From Knoxdaviesia capensis (taxonomy: Eukaryota > Ascomycota > Sordariomycetes > Microascales > Gondwanamycetaceae): DNA of 64,000 nucleotides. A model generated the notes under the pieces. The model had not been told where the DNA came from. It made no database searches and worked only from the letters and a program-made list of their open reading frames with translations. Shown here one piece after another: positions 30,268-41,677 of this stretch. Within the stretch, counting starts at the first letter, position 1, and each line of letters starts with the position of its first letter. Location: the NCBI GenBank assembly GCA_001510575.1, contig LNGK01000003.1, forward strand, positions 502,883 through 566,882, given 5' to 3'. Position numbers and translations under genes: made by a program.

Positions 30268-33200
30268 ATGGAAGACCCTCCGATCGACGGTAGCTTCCCC
30301 GAGTGGCCGGGTGGCGACGGCGACATGTAGGTGGCTTTTTTTGCCCCCCCCGACCCAGATTCGTCGGTGGACGGTTGAACTAACACGGTCGCAGATTCAA
30401 AGCTACGCCGGTCGAGTCGTTCTCGTGGGCGGTGTCGTCGCGGCTCGCGGAGTGGGACGCAACGTCGTGGAACTCGGCCGGTGCGCCTGGAGCTGGAGCT
30501 GAAGCTGGCGCCGGGGCCGGGGACGGGGCCGGGGGGCCGGACCTCGGGCCTGGGGGTGAGGCTGATACGCCGCTGGTGTTCATCGGGAGTGACCTATACC
30601 CCCCGGCCGTGAACACCGGCGCCATTGACGATGAGATTATGAAGGGGCTGTACGAGGCTGCTGGCATCGTTGCAGGGCCAAGGGAAGAGCCGGTCCCGGG
30701 GGTGCTGGAGGCCCCGGAGGCCGTCTTCGACGCGGACCGGCTTGGGGGAGGCATGGACGCCGAAAGCTCCGGGACGCCTGTGGACACTCCCTCGTTGCCG
30801 CCACCGGAGAAGCGAACATCCCGGCTCGAGGTGCGAATTCCACAGAGCACGTTAGCACAGCCGGTATCCGCGTTCGCCGACCAGCGCCGCACGCCCAACG
30901 CCGTGCAAGCCGAGATCCTCGCGCAGGCGGCGGCAGAAAAAGAAGCACGCAGCCAGGACACGACGTACACGGGCCCCAGCCACATCGAGTACGTGCTGAA
31001 CGACTTCGCCATGGCCATCCCCGCCGCCGGCGAGCTGGAGATGCGCAGCCTGCACCATCTCCTCACCAACAAGGCACGACACAACCGGTACCGCTTCGAC
31101 GGCGTGCTGGAGCTGGGCGGCAGCAGCGCGCCGGTGGCGCTGCACCAGGTCGACTTTGACGAGCTGTCGGTCGGCGGCTACGGCACCGACTCGGCGACGG
31201 TCGGCGGGCAGATCTGGATCCGCTCCGAGTACACCGCGCGCAAGAACGCGCCGGTGTACTTCCGGCTCGGGCGGCCGGCGCGCGAGTACCAGCGCTTCTT
31301 CGGCCCGTTCGTGTGGGTCGCCGATCTCGCGAAGCACTTTGTCGACTTCGTAGACGCGGCGAACGCGCGCGGCGCGCTCGTGTCGCTGCATGACTTCCGC
31401 GCGGGCTTCGCCGACTGGGCCACGGGCCTGCACGGCGAGAGCGCCGAGTTCCGCCGGTGGATGGCGCAGCGCGGGCCCGGGGTGACGGATTTCCGCACGT
31501 CGGTGGTGGCGAATATCGAGTTCCTGTACAAGGAGACGTACGGCGTGCTCGGGGAGTCGGCGTCGCGGCGCCACTTGATCTGGAAGGAGGCCATCTCGTT
31601 CACGGCCTACAAGGCGCAGCCGCCGCTGCGACCGCCGCCGGTGCGCGCTGCTGCGGCTGCTGCGGCTACTGCGGCTGGTTCGGATACCGAGGACAGCGAC
31701 ACGCCGGCCCCCGACAGTATCCCGCTGACCACCGTCACGCCGTACATCATGAGCTGCTTCAGCCACCTGCCGTTTGGCAGCATGATGCGCGAGGTGCCCC
31801 CGAGCGGCGCGCTGCTGAGCCGGCGCGACGAGCGCCACGCGCGCGCGTGGATGTCGCCGCGGCTGCGCGAGCGGGCGGATAGCGACGCGGCGATCAGCGC
31901 GCACGTCACGCGCACGGCCCGGCTGTGTGCGCTGCCAGCCGCAGAGCGGGCAGCGGCCCTGGCGCCCGGCGACGTGATATCCGTGCGGCGGCGCTCGGGC
32001 GACCCGGCGGCGCGGCGCCCGCAGTTCGCGCACGTGGTGACGGGCGACGGCGTGTGCGACGGCGACCGCCGCTTTGGCGTGGTGCAGCGCGTGCGGCCGC
32101 CGCCGGCAAACGACCGCGGCGGCGGCGGCGCGCCCTCCCTCGACGTGCTGTGGCTGGTGGCGCCGGTCGACACGCCGTGCGGGTTCATGAAGTTCCCCGT
32201 GGCGCGCGAGATGTTCCTGTCGGACCAGTGCACGTGCAAGACGCCCGCGGCGGCGGTGCGGGCGGCCGAGGTGCTGGGCGTGCACGCGGTGGTGTGGGGC
32301 GCTGTCGGCGTGGGGAGCAGTCTGCACACGCAGGTCGAGGGCTGGTTGGAGAACGGCGCGGATTTCTTCTGCCGGCAGACGTACCAGCGCGCCCACCGCC
32401 GCTGGGTGGCGTACCGGCCGCATCACCGCCGGTGTGGCTGCAAGCACCACGGCGCCGGCGCGGACCGTGCTGAGGCGGAGACCGACTCCGTGGCTGTGCC
32501 CGATATCGACGGCCGTGTCAGCCCCGGCCACACCGTGCTGGTGGATCTCGGCACGCCGGGCAACAATGCCCGGCCGTCGGTGCCCGTGTCGGTGGATGAC
32601 CGGTGGGCTGACGGAGGGGAGTCGGGGGCCGATTCTGCGGGGTCTGCTCCCCCCACGCCGCCGGGCCAACAGCACTCGGTGCTCTACACAGTCTGCGAAG
32701 TGGTCCGCAAGGTCTCGTCGCGGACTGTCGAAGTGCGGCTGCTGCCCAACTTGAACCGGCTGGAGAAGACCGCAGAAGCCCCCCACCGCGGGCCCGCGAA
32801 CGAGCTGGTGTACTCGCACCGTCTGGTGAAGATCCCCGTCACCGCCATCCGGCACCGGTGTCTGGTGCGCTGGTTCCCGCCCGCCGCGCCGGTGGCGATG
32901 CCGTACAGCCGGGGCGGCGTCGGCATGGCGTTTTTCTTCTCGCATGCCGAGACCGCCTCGGGCGAGCTGGCGCCGCTAGCCGAAGCGCCAAAGTCCATCC
33001 GCCAGGGCGCCCTCGTCGACCCGGGCCCGGACTCGCCGGCCCCCCGCAAGCTCAACGGCATGGACCTGTTCTGCGGCGGCGGCAGCTTCGGCCGGGGCAT
33101 TGAAGAGGGCGGCGCGGTGCACATGCGGTGGGCGAACGATGTGAAGGCGTCGGCCATCCACACGTACATGGCCAACGCCGAGCCGGGCCGCGTGGCGCCG

Positions 33201-34808
33201 TTCCTGGGCTCGATCGACGACCTGGCCGCGCGGGCCCTCGCGGGGCGCTTCTCGCGCGCCGTGCCGCCGCCCGGCACCGTCGACATCATCACCGGCGGCA
33301 GTCCGTGCCCCGGCTTCTCGCGGCTCACCGCCGACCGCACCACCGCGGTGCAGCGCAAGAACCAGTCGCTGGTGGCGGCCTTCGCCACCGCCGTCGACGT
33401 GTGGCGGCCGCTGTACGGCATCCTCGAGAACGTGACCGGCATCGTGCAGCCGGCGCGGTCCGGCCACACCGAGGACGTGTTCGCCCAGCTGCTGTGCGCG
33501 CTGCTGGGGCTGGGCTACCAGGCCGTGTACGGCGTGTTCGACGCGTGGTCGTTCGGCGCGCCGCAGATGCGCACCCGCGTCATCCTGGCCTTCGCCGCGC
33601 CCGGTGTGCCGCTGCCGCCGCTGCCGCGCCCGTCGCACGGCCGCCATGCGCGCCAGCGCCCGCTGTCGATCGGCTTGCAGCCCAACGGCCTGCCGGTGGC
33701 CGAGCGGCCGGTGTCCGGCGGCGCGGCGTTTCTTTGCCCCGCGGCCGGCGCTGCGACCGCCGACCTGCCGGACATCGGCGACGGGAAGGTGGACGCGTGC
33801 GTGCGGTTCCCGGACCACCGGCTGGCGACGGCGGTGTACCGCCGCATGCGCGCGCAGATCAAGTGCATCCCGACGTGGCCGCGCGCACTCAACTTCTCCC
33901 GGGCCAACCAGGGCCACTACATCTCCAACGCCGACCGGCGGGACCTGTTCCCGCCGGCGACCGAGGCGGGGACGGGCCGCACCGACAAGGTCTCGTTGGC
34001 CTGGGGCCGCGTGCACCCGCAGGGCCTGATGCACACCGTGGTGACCATCTCGCAGCCGGCCGACGCCAAGGCCGGCACCGTGGTGCACTGGGACCAGCCG
34101 CGGCCGCTGACCGTGCTGGAGGTGCGGCGCGCGCAGGGGCTGCCGGACCACGAGGTGGTGCTGGGCCCGCCGCCGGCGCAGTGGAAGCTGGTCGGCAACG
34201 GCGTGTCGCGCGAGGTGTCGCTGGCGTGGGGGCTGGCGGTGAGGGAGGCGTGGTTGGGGGCGTATGACGGCGAGGAGCCGGCCACGGAAGTCGGGGTGCG
34301 GATGGTCGAGGGCGCCGGGGTGCATGTGGACGCGGGTGGTTATGCGGAGGCAGATACGGGGAAGCTGACGGTCACGGACGACCTGGAATTTCTGCACAAT
34401 GTATCGTCAGGATCTTCGGTTGTGGACTCGGAGCCGGAGCCGGAGCCGGAGCCGGGCCTCCCTGAGGTACCGGTCCCGCCTCCGCCCGAACCACGCCCGC
34501 CGCTCGTCAGCATCACGCCTTTTCTCGGCACCCAACCGATCGTGGACGCTATCGCGGAGCCTCCGCAGGCCCAGGAGTGGGAACTGGTCGACTCGTCGGA
34601 CTCGGACTCGGAGGGCGCCGCCGTGCTGCCGTGGCTGGTCAGCCGGAAACGGACGGCGCGGGGCGTGGTCGCGGTCGAACTGAAGCGGGCGAAGATATCG
34701 GCGGTGGAGGCTGCCGAGTTTGTCGAGGTTGACGTTGACAATGTGGACTTGGATCTGGATCGGGATGTGGGTGGCGATGGGGATGGAGGCTCGTTGAAGA
34801 GTGTATAG
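30268..34808 (+). CDS. dim-2: DNA (cytosine-5) methyltransferase, DIM-2 type
   Basis: Two exons, 30268-30326 and 30395-34808, with a 68-nt intron (donor GTAGGT, branch ACTAAC, acceptor CGCAG), give about 1490 residues, close to Neurospora DIM-2. The start ATG has context GCCGCCATGG. After an acidic N-terminus come two probable BAH-type modules (about residues 500-680 and 710-850) with a Cys cluster. The catalytic domain has motif I DLFCGGGSFGRG (from D910), motif IV GGSPCPGFSRL with nucleophile C991, motif VI ENVTGI (E1031), motif VIII QMRTRVILAF and motif X GNGVSREVSLAWGLAVREAW. All catalytic motifs are intact, so the enzyme should be active. DIM-2 methylates cytosines in heterochromatin, guided in Neurospora by H3K9me3 and HP1. 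A disordered acidic tail of about 180 residues (EPEPEPEPG) follows motif X. Confidence 0.95.
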
Positions 34809-35109
34809 CTGTTGGAGATGTACATATATCTATCTGGCTTTGATACCCGGAGTGTGACTTCTGATTTCCCGCTTTGGCAGTAGTAGATGGGACTGACAAT
34901 AGAAACAAATGAAATGCTCATTAAGGACGTGTCTATGTTTGGTGTGATGTGCATGTACAAGACGTGGTGGGAAATTCCAGCCAAAACAACTCCCCCTTTT
35001 TAAAAAAGATAAAAAGAAAAATTAAGAAAAAGAAAGACACTCTCATCTGCTTCGTGCTCGACCCATCCCATTCCCCTAATTGAAACCCGGTATGTAGCTA
35101 GAAATAAAA

Positions 35110-35280
35110 TGCAAAAAAGAGTTCATCCGCTGGTTCGACCCCGGTGGTCGCCGCCCAGCTTCGATAGGACTACATCTCTTGTCGTCGATCCGATCGCCCA
35201 ATTCCCCCGGGGGAATTCGAACCTGCGACTCACGGGTGTCAAACAGGGTCGGTCCCATTCCACCAAATGCACGAGTTTGT
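35110..35280 (-). ncRNA. Possible tRNA-derived (SINE-like) Pol III element
   Basis: On the minus strand there is an A-box-like TGGTGGAATGGG (35254-35265) and, about 30 nt further, a B-box-like GGTTCGAATTC (35213-35223) preceded by GAGTCGCA, as in many tRNAs. About 95 nt downstream a T6 run (35111-35117) could terminate Pol III. No matching acceptor stem is found: the sequence after the B box is a CCCCCGGGGG palindrome instead of a T-arm. This suggests a tRNA-derived head on a short non-tRNA body, or a decayed tRNA. A second GGTTCGACC lies at 35132-35140 in the opposite sense. The bounds are approximate. Confidence 0.35.
35200..35217. repeat. Perfect 18-bp palindrome
   Basis: AATTCCCCC followed directly by its reverse complement GGGGGAATT. 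It overlaps the B-box-like element of the tRNA-like sequence. Confidence 0.9.
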
Positions 35281-35418
35281 CCTGAACCGGGTACTGCCCA
35301 GCCGCCTTCTCGGCGAAAGTCAACAACTCTACACGGCCTTATAAGGTGTACTCCTTGTTGTTGTTTGGGTGGCTGCCGGCTGGCGGGAGAGGGCGTGCCG
35401 GCTGCGCGCAGCTGCTGG

Positions 35419-35450
<32 letters not shown>

Positions 35451-35573
35451 TTGTGGCTGGCAATGGTGACGATGTTGTTGTTGCGGCGGCGAGAACCGCG
35501 TGTTATGACTGGGAGATGCACGTGTTGGCTGGTGGTGACAGACGCAGGAACGCACGTTTGGCACTCTGGCTCC

Positions 35574-37167
35574 TCACACCCCCGGAGTCACTGTCACCAC
35601 CTGCGTGACAGTCTCCTTCTCCTTGACCGTCTGCGTCACAGTAACCGTCACACCCCCCGGCCCCGGCGTCGTCGTAGGCGCCGCCACCTCCGGCCCATCG
35701 ACCTCCGTGGTGACCGTCACAGTCACAGTCGGTCTCACGGGCGACCGAGTACTGGTGGTGGCCGACGCCGGCGGCGCAGTCGTCGAAGCGGTCGGCTGCG
35801 TCGACGCCGTCTCACCGAGCAGGATCCGCGCGCCCTGCGCCTGGAAGCACCCAACCATAACGCCCTGGGTGGTGTTCATCGGCAGCGCAAAACACGCCTC
35901 GCCGGGCGGACACTCTGCCAGCACAAACGCGCCCTGCGGCCCACACTGCGCGGCGGCACCGCTGATACACGCGATCTGGCCGCTCGAGCACGCCGACTGC
36001 GGGGTCAGCGACGCGAATACGTCGTTGAAGGCGCGCGCTTGCGCCAGGTTCTCGGCGTACATCTCGGGCGACACCGTGCCCCGCGACGGCGGCGCCGAGA
36101 GGTTGGCCGTGGGGACCTCGGCGCGCGGGGTTCCGGTGGGGCTCACGGTGGGGGTTAGGGCTATCGGGGTAGTCGTGGTCGTAGTACTGGTTAAGGTAGT
36201 CGAGGGCGTGGGGGTGGTTGGTGCAGGCCCCGGAGATGTGGTGGTGGTGGTGGTGGTAGCCGGCGCTGACTCCGAGACCTTGGGCGAGAGACCCGGGGTG
36301 GTTGTGGCCGTGGCCGCTGGAGGAGAACTGCTAGTCGGCTCCGGCTCCGGGATGGTCACGGTGATAATCACCTGGCCACCATCTACAGTCGTCGTGGTTT
36401 CCTCCTCCGGTGCAGTTGTCGTCGGAACCACAGCCGGGGCTGTCGTGGGGAGTCCTCCAACCGGCCCAGACAGGCTAGCAGACTCCGAAACCGGCGCGGT
36501 AGTAGTAGTTGAGTTGAACGTAAGTCGCGTAGACGACGAGCTGAGTGTCACCGGGGTCTCAACCACCGCCGGCAGGGTCGTAGTAGTCGCCACACCGGTC
36601 GTCGTGGTCGTCGTCACCGTCGGACTCGTGGTCGTCGGCTCTGGCGTAGTTGTGGTCTCGGGCTCAGCCACCGCCGGCGGGACGCTGGTTGAGCTGAACA
36701 GCGGAACAGGGATGATTTCGATGCCTGTCGGTGCGCCGTTGTTGTTCTTCGATGCCGACGCCGGGCCGCTTGTCGATTCGCCGATGCTGGGCTGCAGGGT
36801 GACGTCGGTGAGGGTGATGAAGATCGGGCTGGGCGTCGGGTCGGGAGTACTGGGGGTCTGTCAGTACTTTTCCTGCGTAGCTATATAGCAACTAGTTGTG
36901 GGTGGGAAACGTACGCTTGGGGATCGATTATAGCCGGGTCCTTGGCTGCGTTCACCCTCTCGGACGTCTGGTTCTCGAAGCGCCGGTGCTGCATGCGTTG
37001 TAGCGACGGGACATGGTCCGACCTGCGCATCGAGTGTTAGTCCACTTGACAAGCTCTAAACCATGTATCTGGAACGGCACTTACTCTCTAAGGTGGTGTC
37101 TAACGGGGCTCGAGCTCACGGAGACCGCGAGCAGTCCCGAGACTAGGAGAAGGGCGCGAGGATGCAT
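35574..37167 (-). CDS. Secreted Thr/Ser-rich protein with CBM19-like chitin-binding domain
   Basis: Three exons on the minus strand, 37085-37167, 36915-37022 and 35574-36849, with introns of 62 and 65 nt, give about 488 residues. Exon 1 encodes a signal peptide (MHPRALLLVSGLLAVSVSSS). The middle (about residues 130-310) is extremely Thr-, Ser- and Pro-rich with poly-Thr runs, expected to be heavily O-mannosylated. Near residues 335-398 lies a six-cysteine domain whose pattern SACSSGQIACISGAAAQC, then LAECPPGEACFALPM, then GCF, matches carbohydrate-binding module family 19. A second TVTVT-rich stretch follows and the protein ends without an obvious GPI signal. The likely place is the cell wall or medium, binding chitin or glucan. 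No catalytic domain is present. The intron positions follow from frame and splice signals. Confidence 0.8.
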
Positions 37168-39003
37168 ATTTGTGGGTATGGGATGTGGGGTAAATATACA
37201 CGGAATAGTGGTAATTGAGTTGCAGAACAGAACAAAGAAACTGGAGAAGTTTGACGATGAGGGAACCAGCAGAAATGAGCTCATATATAGGAGAAAAGTT
37301 GACTGGGAATGTATACAGGCTGTGACTCGACTATGAAGTCACGTATTAGTGAGTGTTGATGACGATAGGAAAGAACTCCGGGTGAACGAGTGAGTAGAAA
37401 AGCCAGCTTCAACCAGTAAAGCTGGACGCAGCAATAACCATCAAGGCACAAGAAAAGAACAACGGAAAAAAGATGAAGACAGAACTCGAGGAAAAGCACC
37501 ACATGCAGATGAGAAGACGGGAGGGGAGAACACGATATAAGAGCACAGAAAGACGCAGAAACAATCAGTACCTACACAACAGCTGGCCGTCTCTGCTCCT
37601 TCATCTCACTCTCCCATGCCGGTTGTTTGAGGACTCCGCCAGCCCAATCAACTTGGCCGGGCACGCACGCCCACACAACGCATGTCCGTATCGAAAGGCC
37701 TTGGGACAAGGTGGCACGAACAGCACGAGGCCGGGGTGGCACGACGAGAGAGAGAGAGGTAGAAGGACATGGTGGTCGGTGGGCCAGAACTGGACAGAAG
37801 GGAAGAGAGGAAGAGAAGAGGAGACCCCGGTGGGTGGTTTCATGTGTAAGCCCGGTCGAGGCGGTGGCCAACCAGACTGGTCGAGACGGGCCCGGCTATT
37901 CCCAGGAAGCCGCAAGAAGAGGGAACAAAACAGACCATAGTCCAGAGAGCCGAGAGCCCATGACTCTTCCCAAGCTTTCCCTCGTTCTTTTCTCCTTTTT
38001 CTTTTCTTGTTTCTGTCTTCATCCGTTGTCTCTCCCCTCCGCGTTTCATCCCGGCACGGGCGGCCGGGGCCCGCGCCGCGCTGATTGGCCCAACCCAAAA
38101 AAGCGGGGCCGCCTCCCAATAGCCGCCGTAACACCGCGCTTTAGCGCTGCAAGATTGATTGGGTCTCGCCGCCTGTCTGGGTTATAAGCGCGTTTGCAGG
38201 CCGGGTGGATATATACTTGCAAACACTGCGAATTGCGGCTGCACTGGCTGGTCGTGAGCTGGGGGCTGTTTCTTGGGTGGGTGCGTTTGTCGGGTCGCTA
38301 GACATGGAGTCTTTTTTTGGCCGGCCTTCCTGAAAGGTGGTCTGGCCTGTCTTCGTATATATAGGCCGCCTGGGGTCCGCCGCCCCATCTCATTTCCTGC
38401 CTGTTTGGCTGTGGTCCAGTTGATGTCGCAGAGTCTGAGAGAGTCAGACAGCTGGACATCTGATTCATGTGGCACAGCAAACCAGGCTTGCAAACGGCCA
38501 CCCTGCAGGCGTTTGCTCTTGCGTTTGACACGGCTGCCCACACTTCCTACACATACAAAACCACACATGAGCATTACAGGAGTTTCCGGGTCTAGTCGCT
38601 GAGAACCAGAAAACGAAGAGCAAGCACTGAAAGAAAGGCAGAAATAGAGACCAGATTCCATGTGAAAAAGAGCAATGATGCTAACTAGCTACCCGTATGC
38701 GCCGTTTATCCCTCCAGAGAGAATCGTAACCGTCGTTTCCCAAATATGTATGTATGCATCATGAATGAACAAGAAACAAAAAAGCAAAAGAAGCAAGCAT
38801 GGCCTCGCTATGACATGCTGAACTCCACACCATGAACACCAGGGAATTGATAACAGCAAAAGAACCCGAAACAAGAAAGAAACAAACACAAGCGGCAGAA
38901 GAGAGGCAAAGGGGAAGGTAAAGGAAGACGATGACGATGACGACGGACGCAAAACCGGCAGATCAGACGAGAAAAGGACGAAGACTGAGAAAGCAGATGA
39001 GGG
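37168..39003. other. Intergenic region between the CBM19-like gene and SLD2
   Basis: Promoter side of the CBM19-like gene (37168 rightwards) and 3' flank of SLD2. Composition is balanced around 37580-38700. Frames such as 37473-37940 and its overlapping partners on both strands show no recognisable protein. No RNA gene seen. Confidence 0.6.
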
Positions 39004-40739
39004 CTAACGACGGCGGCGGAAGCGGCTGTTGAATCCAGGCCCGCCCTTGGCTCCCGAGCTGCGCAGCTTGAGCCGCTTGAAGTTCGCATGAGCAAGCTCG
39101 TTGACCTTGCGCACCGCCTTCTTGACCACGCCCTCCGACGACTTGGCCGCTCCATCCTGGCCCTCGGTGGTGTCCTTGGTGATGGCGGCCGTAGAGGTCA
39201 ACTTCGACTGCTTCGTCAGCTTCTTCGGCTTCGACTTCTGCTTGTCGGCGGTCTTCTTCTTCTTCTTCTCCTTCGACGCGTACTCGCCATCAGACTCGTC
39301 GTCGGATTGCAGGGAGGTCGCGGGACGCGACGCAATCTCCGGCAGCTTGACGCCCAACACCGACGCTAGGATGCTGCCCGGGCGAATCTGCGGCGCCACC
39401 TCGTCGTCGCCGGAGCCGTCGCCGTCGCCGTCGTAGTCGCTGCCGCTGTCGGTGGGCCGCTGGTTGACCTCAACAGTATGGATCCGCGGACGGCCCACGG
39501 TCGGCTTCAGGTTCACCCGGCGCGTGGTGCGCTTCTGGCCCTTCTTCTTGAACACCTTCAGAGGCTGGCCGTCGCGGCCCACCTGGGACTTGATAGGGGC
39601 GTCGAACTTGCCCAGGTCGTCGAAGCCGCTCAGCAGGCCGGCACCAGCTTGGCTATCGGGGACATCGCGGGTGATGGCGGCAATGGCGGTGGGCGAAGTG
39701 GGCAGGCGCAGGCTGGGCATTCTCTTCAGAGCGGGAGGGGGCGCGTTCTCGTCGCCACCGCCCTCGGCTTCCATCTCGCGCAGAGCCTCGAGGTCCGCAT
39801 CCAAATTCTCCTCCTCCATCTCCCGGAGGCTCTTGACGATGTCGCTGAGGCCGCGCGAGAAGGGCTTGCGCGCAAGCTTGTAGGGTCGGACGGGGGACAC
39901 CCAGCTGGTGCCACCGGGCGAAGGAACCACCGGGCGCGGGCAGTACTTGAGGGCGAGCGGCGTGACCACGTCGGGATCCTTAGTCTCCGAGGTCTGGCCC
40001 AGCGCCCGTCTGGCGTTGGCGTCGCGGACTTTGAGGGGGGTGACGAAGGCATCCAGCATGTGGCGCTTCGACGACGACATGGGCGTGCGCACGCGGCGGA
40101 TGTCGCGCTCTTCAAACTCGCCGTCAGAATCATCGTTGGCGGCGCTACGCTTCCGCTTCGACGGGGTCTGGAGAGCGCGGTCGGCGCCACCGGAGGGGTC
40201 GGTACTGCGCTGGCCGCGGCGGGGAGTGGGCTCGATTTCCGACTCGGACAGGTAGCCGAACACACCGACGCAGAAGCCGTCGTGGGTCGGGGTCTGCTTG
40301 ATCGGGGTGTGGTGGATAGGGCTGGCCGGGGCCCCCTTCGTGGGGGTTTGGCTGGTGAGGTGGGCGGGAATGGCGGAGAATGAGGGTCGGGGAGCGGCCT
40401 TCTTTGGCGGGGTCTTGAAGGCGTGCTCAACCTGAGGCTTCGGCTTCGGCTCGGCCGGCTTGGAGAGGGAGGCAAAAGCCTCCCGGCCGTCGAGGACATC
40501 GCGGAGGAGATTGTACCGGACATATTTGGCAGCTGCAGAGCGAAAGGTTAGAAACTGGTCGAGGCAGGCGTGGTTATGAGAGAAGGCATGTACACACCCA
40601 TCTGCCGGTTGGCTTTGATGTCGGCCCGCTGGGGCTTCTTGCCATTGTTGGCTTCGGCAAAGGCCACCTCCCACGTCTTCAGGTCGACGCGGATGGCCTG
40701 GTACTCCGCGTCAACGGCGGCTTTCTGAGCAGGATCCAT
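39004..40739 (-). CDS. sld2: DNA replication regulator SLD2 (DRC1)
   Basis: Two exons, 40598-40739 and 39004-40532, with a 65-nt intron (donor GTGTGT, branch TCTAAC, acceptor CTGCAG), give about 556 residues. The conserved N-terminal domain reads LKTWEVAFAEANNGKKPQRA, then ADIKANRQMAAKYVRYNLLR across the splice, the hallmark of SLD2. The rest is disordered and carries more than ten SP/TP sites (for example KTPPKK, SPIHHTP, TPTHD, TPRRG, TPSKRK, SPVRPYK) expected for CDK substrates. In yeast, CDK-phosphorylated Sld2 binds Dpb11 and with Sld3 triggers loading of the CMG helicase at origins. The C-terminus is basic (KKKKK, FRRRR). It is divergent from the RING gene at 41678. Confidence 0.9.
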
Positions 40740-41677
40740 TGTAGAGCATTAAGCGCAGCGGGGAAGCGAAGGGAAGGAGAGGAATATGGGGAGAGGAGAG
40801 GCCGGCGAGGAGAGTCGGTCGGTAGAAGGCACGAGAGAGAATCAAGTAGTCGGCAATCGAAAGAGGAAATACGATCAGACAGCAATCGAGGAGTCACGAG
40901 CCAATTGAGAGAATACAAAAGGAACGAGCAAGAAAAGCGAGTTAGGGAAGAGGGAATAGGGAATATGGAATATGGACAAGAGCGTAAAGGGAGAAAATTG
41001 AGGTCAGAGAAGAGTTGAGAAGAGTTGGAATAGAGCCAAAGGGACGAAGCAGAAGGGATGAAGCAATACAGAAATGAAGGGTGAAAGGAACATCAAGAGA
41101 TGAGAGAAAAAAGGCGGGAAAACAAGAAGTGGTGAGAAACGGAGGATGGAAGAGGGAAAAAAAGGCTGGAGAAAAAAGAAAAGGCGTGGATGCACAATCT
41201 AGAACAGAAGAGGGAAAAATCTCGGTACAACACAAGTCACGGTCAAAATCCAATTTATGGGCAGGAGCTCAACCTGGTAGCTCCTGCCCTTTGGCCTGCA
41301 TGATGCGTTTGTCGGTGTGGCAGCCAGACGCGGTACAAGGTACACGCGACGACGCGAAGAAGAAAAAACACCACTTAAACGGGCGTGTCACATGGAGATA
41401 AGCAGCCGCCCCGATAAGAGGTCGTACTGTGTGGGGTGGCATGCGCACTGTATTTGCCTCGGTCAGATTTGCCCGTGTTCAATCAAGCCTGCAATCAATC
41501 CTGCATTTCTGTTCCGCCAACCATCCGAATCCCAACACGCAACCTTCATCGTCGAACGAGAGACACAGAATAGCACATCCACGCAGTCAGGCAGTCAAAG
41601 CAGCCAGAATCCCACCCACCACGGCCGCCCTCCCCGCCCCGCAATGGCCGCCGCCGTCCGCCCCCGGCGCCCCCACC
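40740..41677. other. Divergent promoter region of SLD2 and RING gene
   Basis: 938 bp, purine-rich on the plus strand over 40740-41220, i.e. CT-rich in the sense of SLD2, as expected for its leader. An in-frame upstream extension of the RING gene (from 41429) is probably 5' UTR. No further element recognised. Confidence 0.65.

Larger units (their letters stand above)
34809..35573. other. Convergent intergenic region between DIM-2 and the CBM19-like gene
   Basis: Holds an AT-rich 3' flank of DIM-2 and, from about 35110, a GC-richer block with tRNA-like promoter elements and an 18-bp palindrome (listed separately). GTT/AAC triplet repeats lie near 35420-35455. Confidence 0.7.

Noticed and set aside
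30852..32945. 697-codon minus-strand frame
   Set aside because: Antisense shadow of DIM-2, whose own frame carries all methyltransferase motifs.
35123..35326. 67-codon minus-strand protein
   Set aside because: Its translation is what tRNA-like DNA gives when read as protein; the Pol III interpretation is better.
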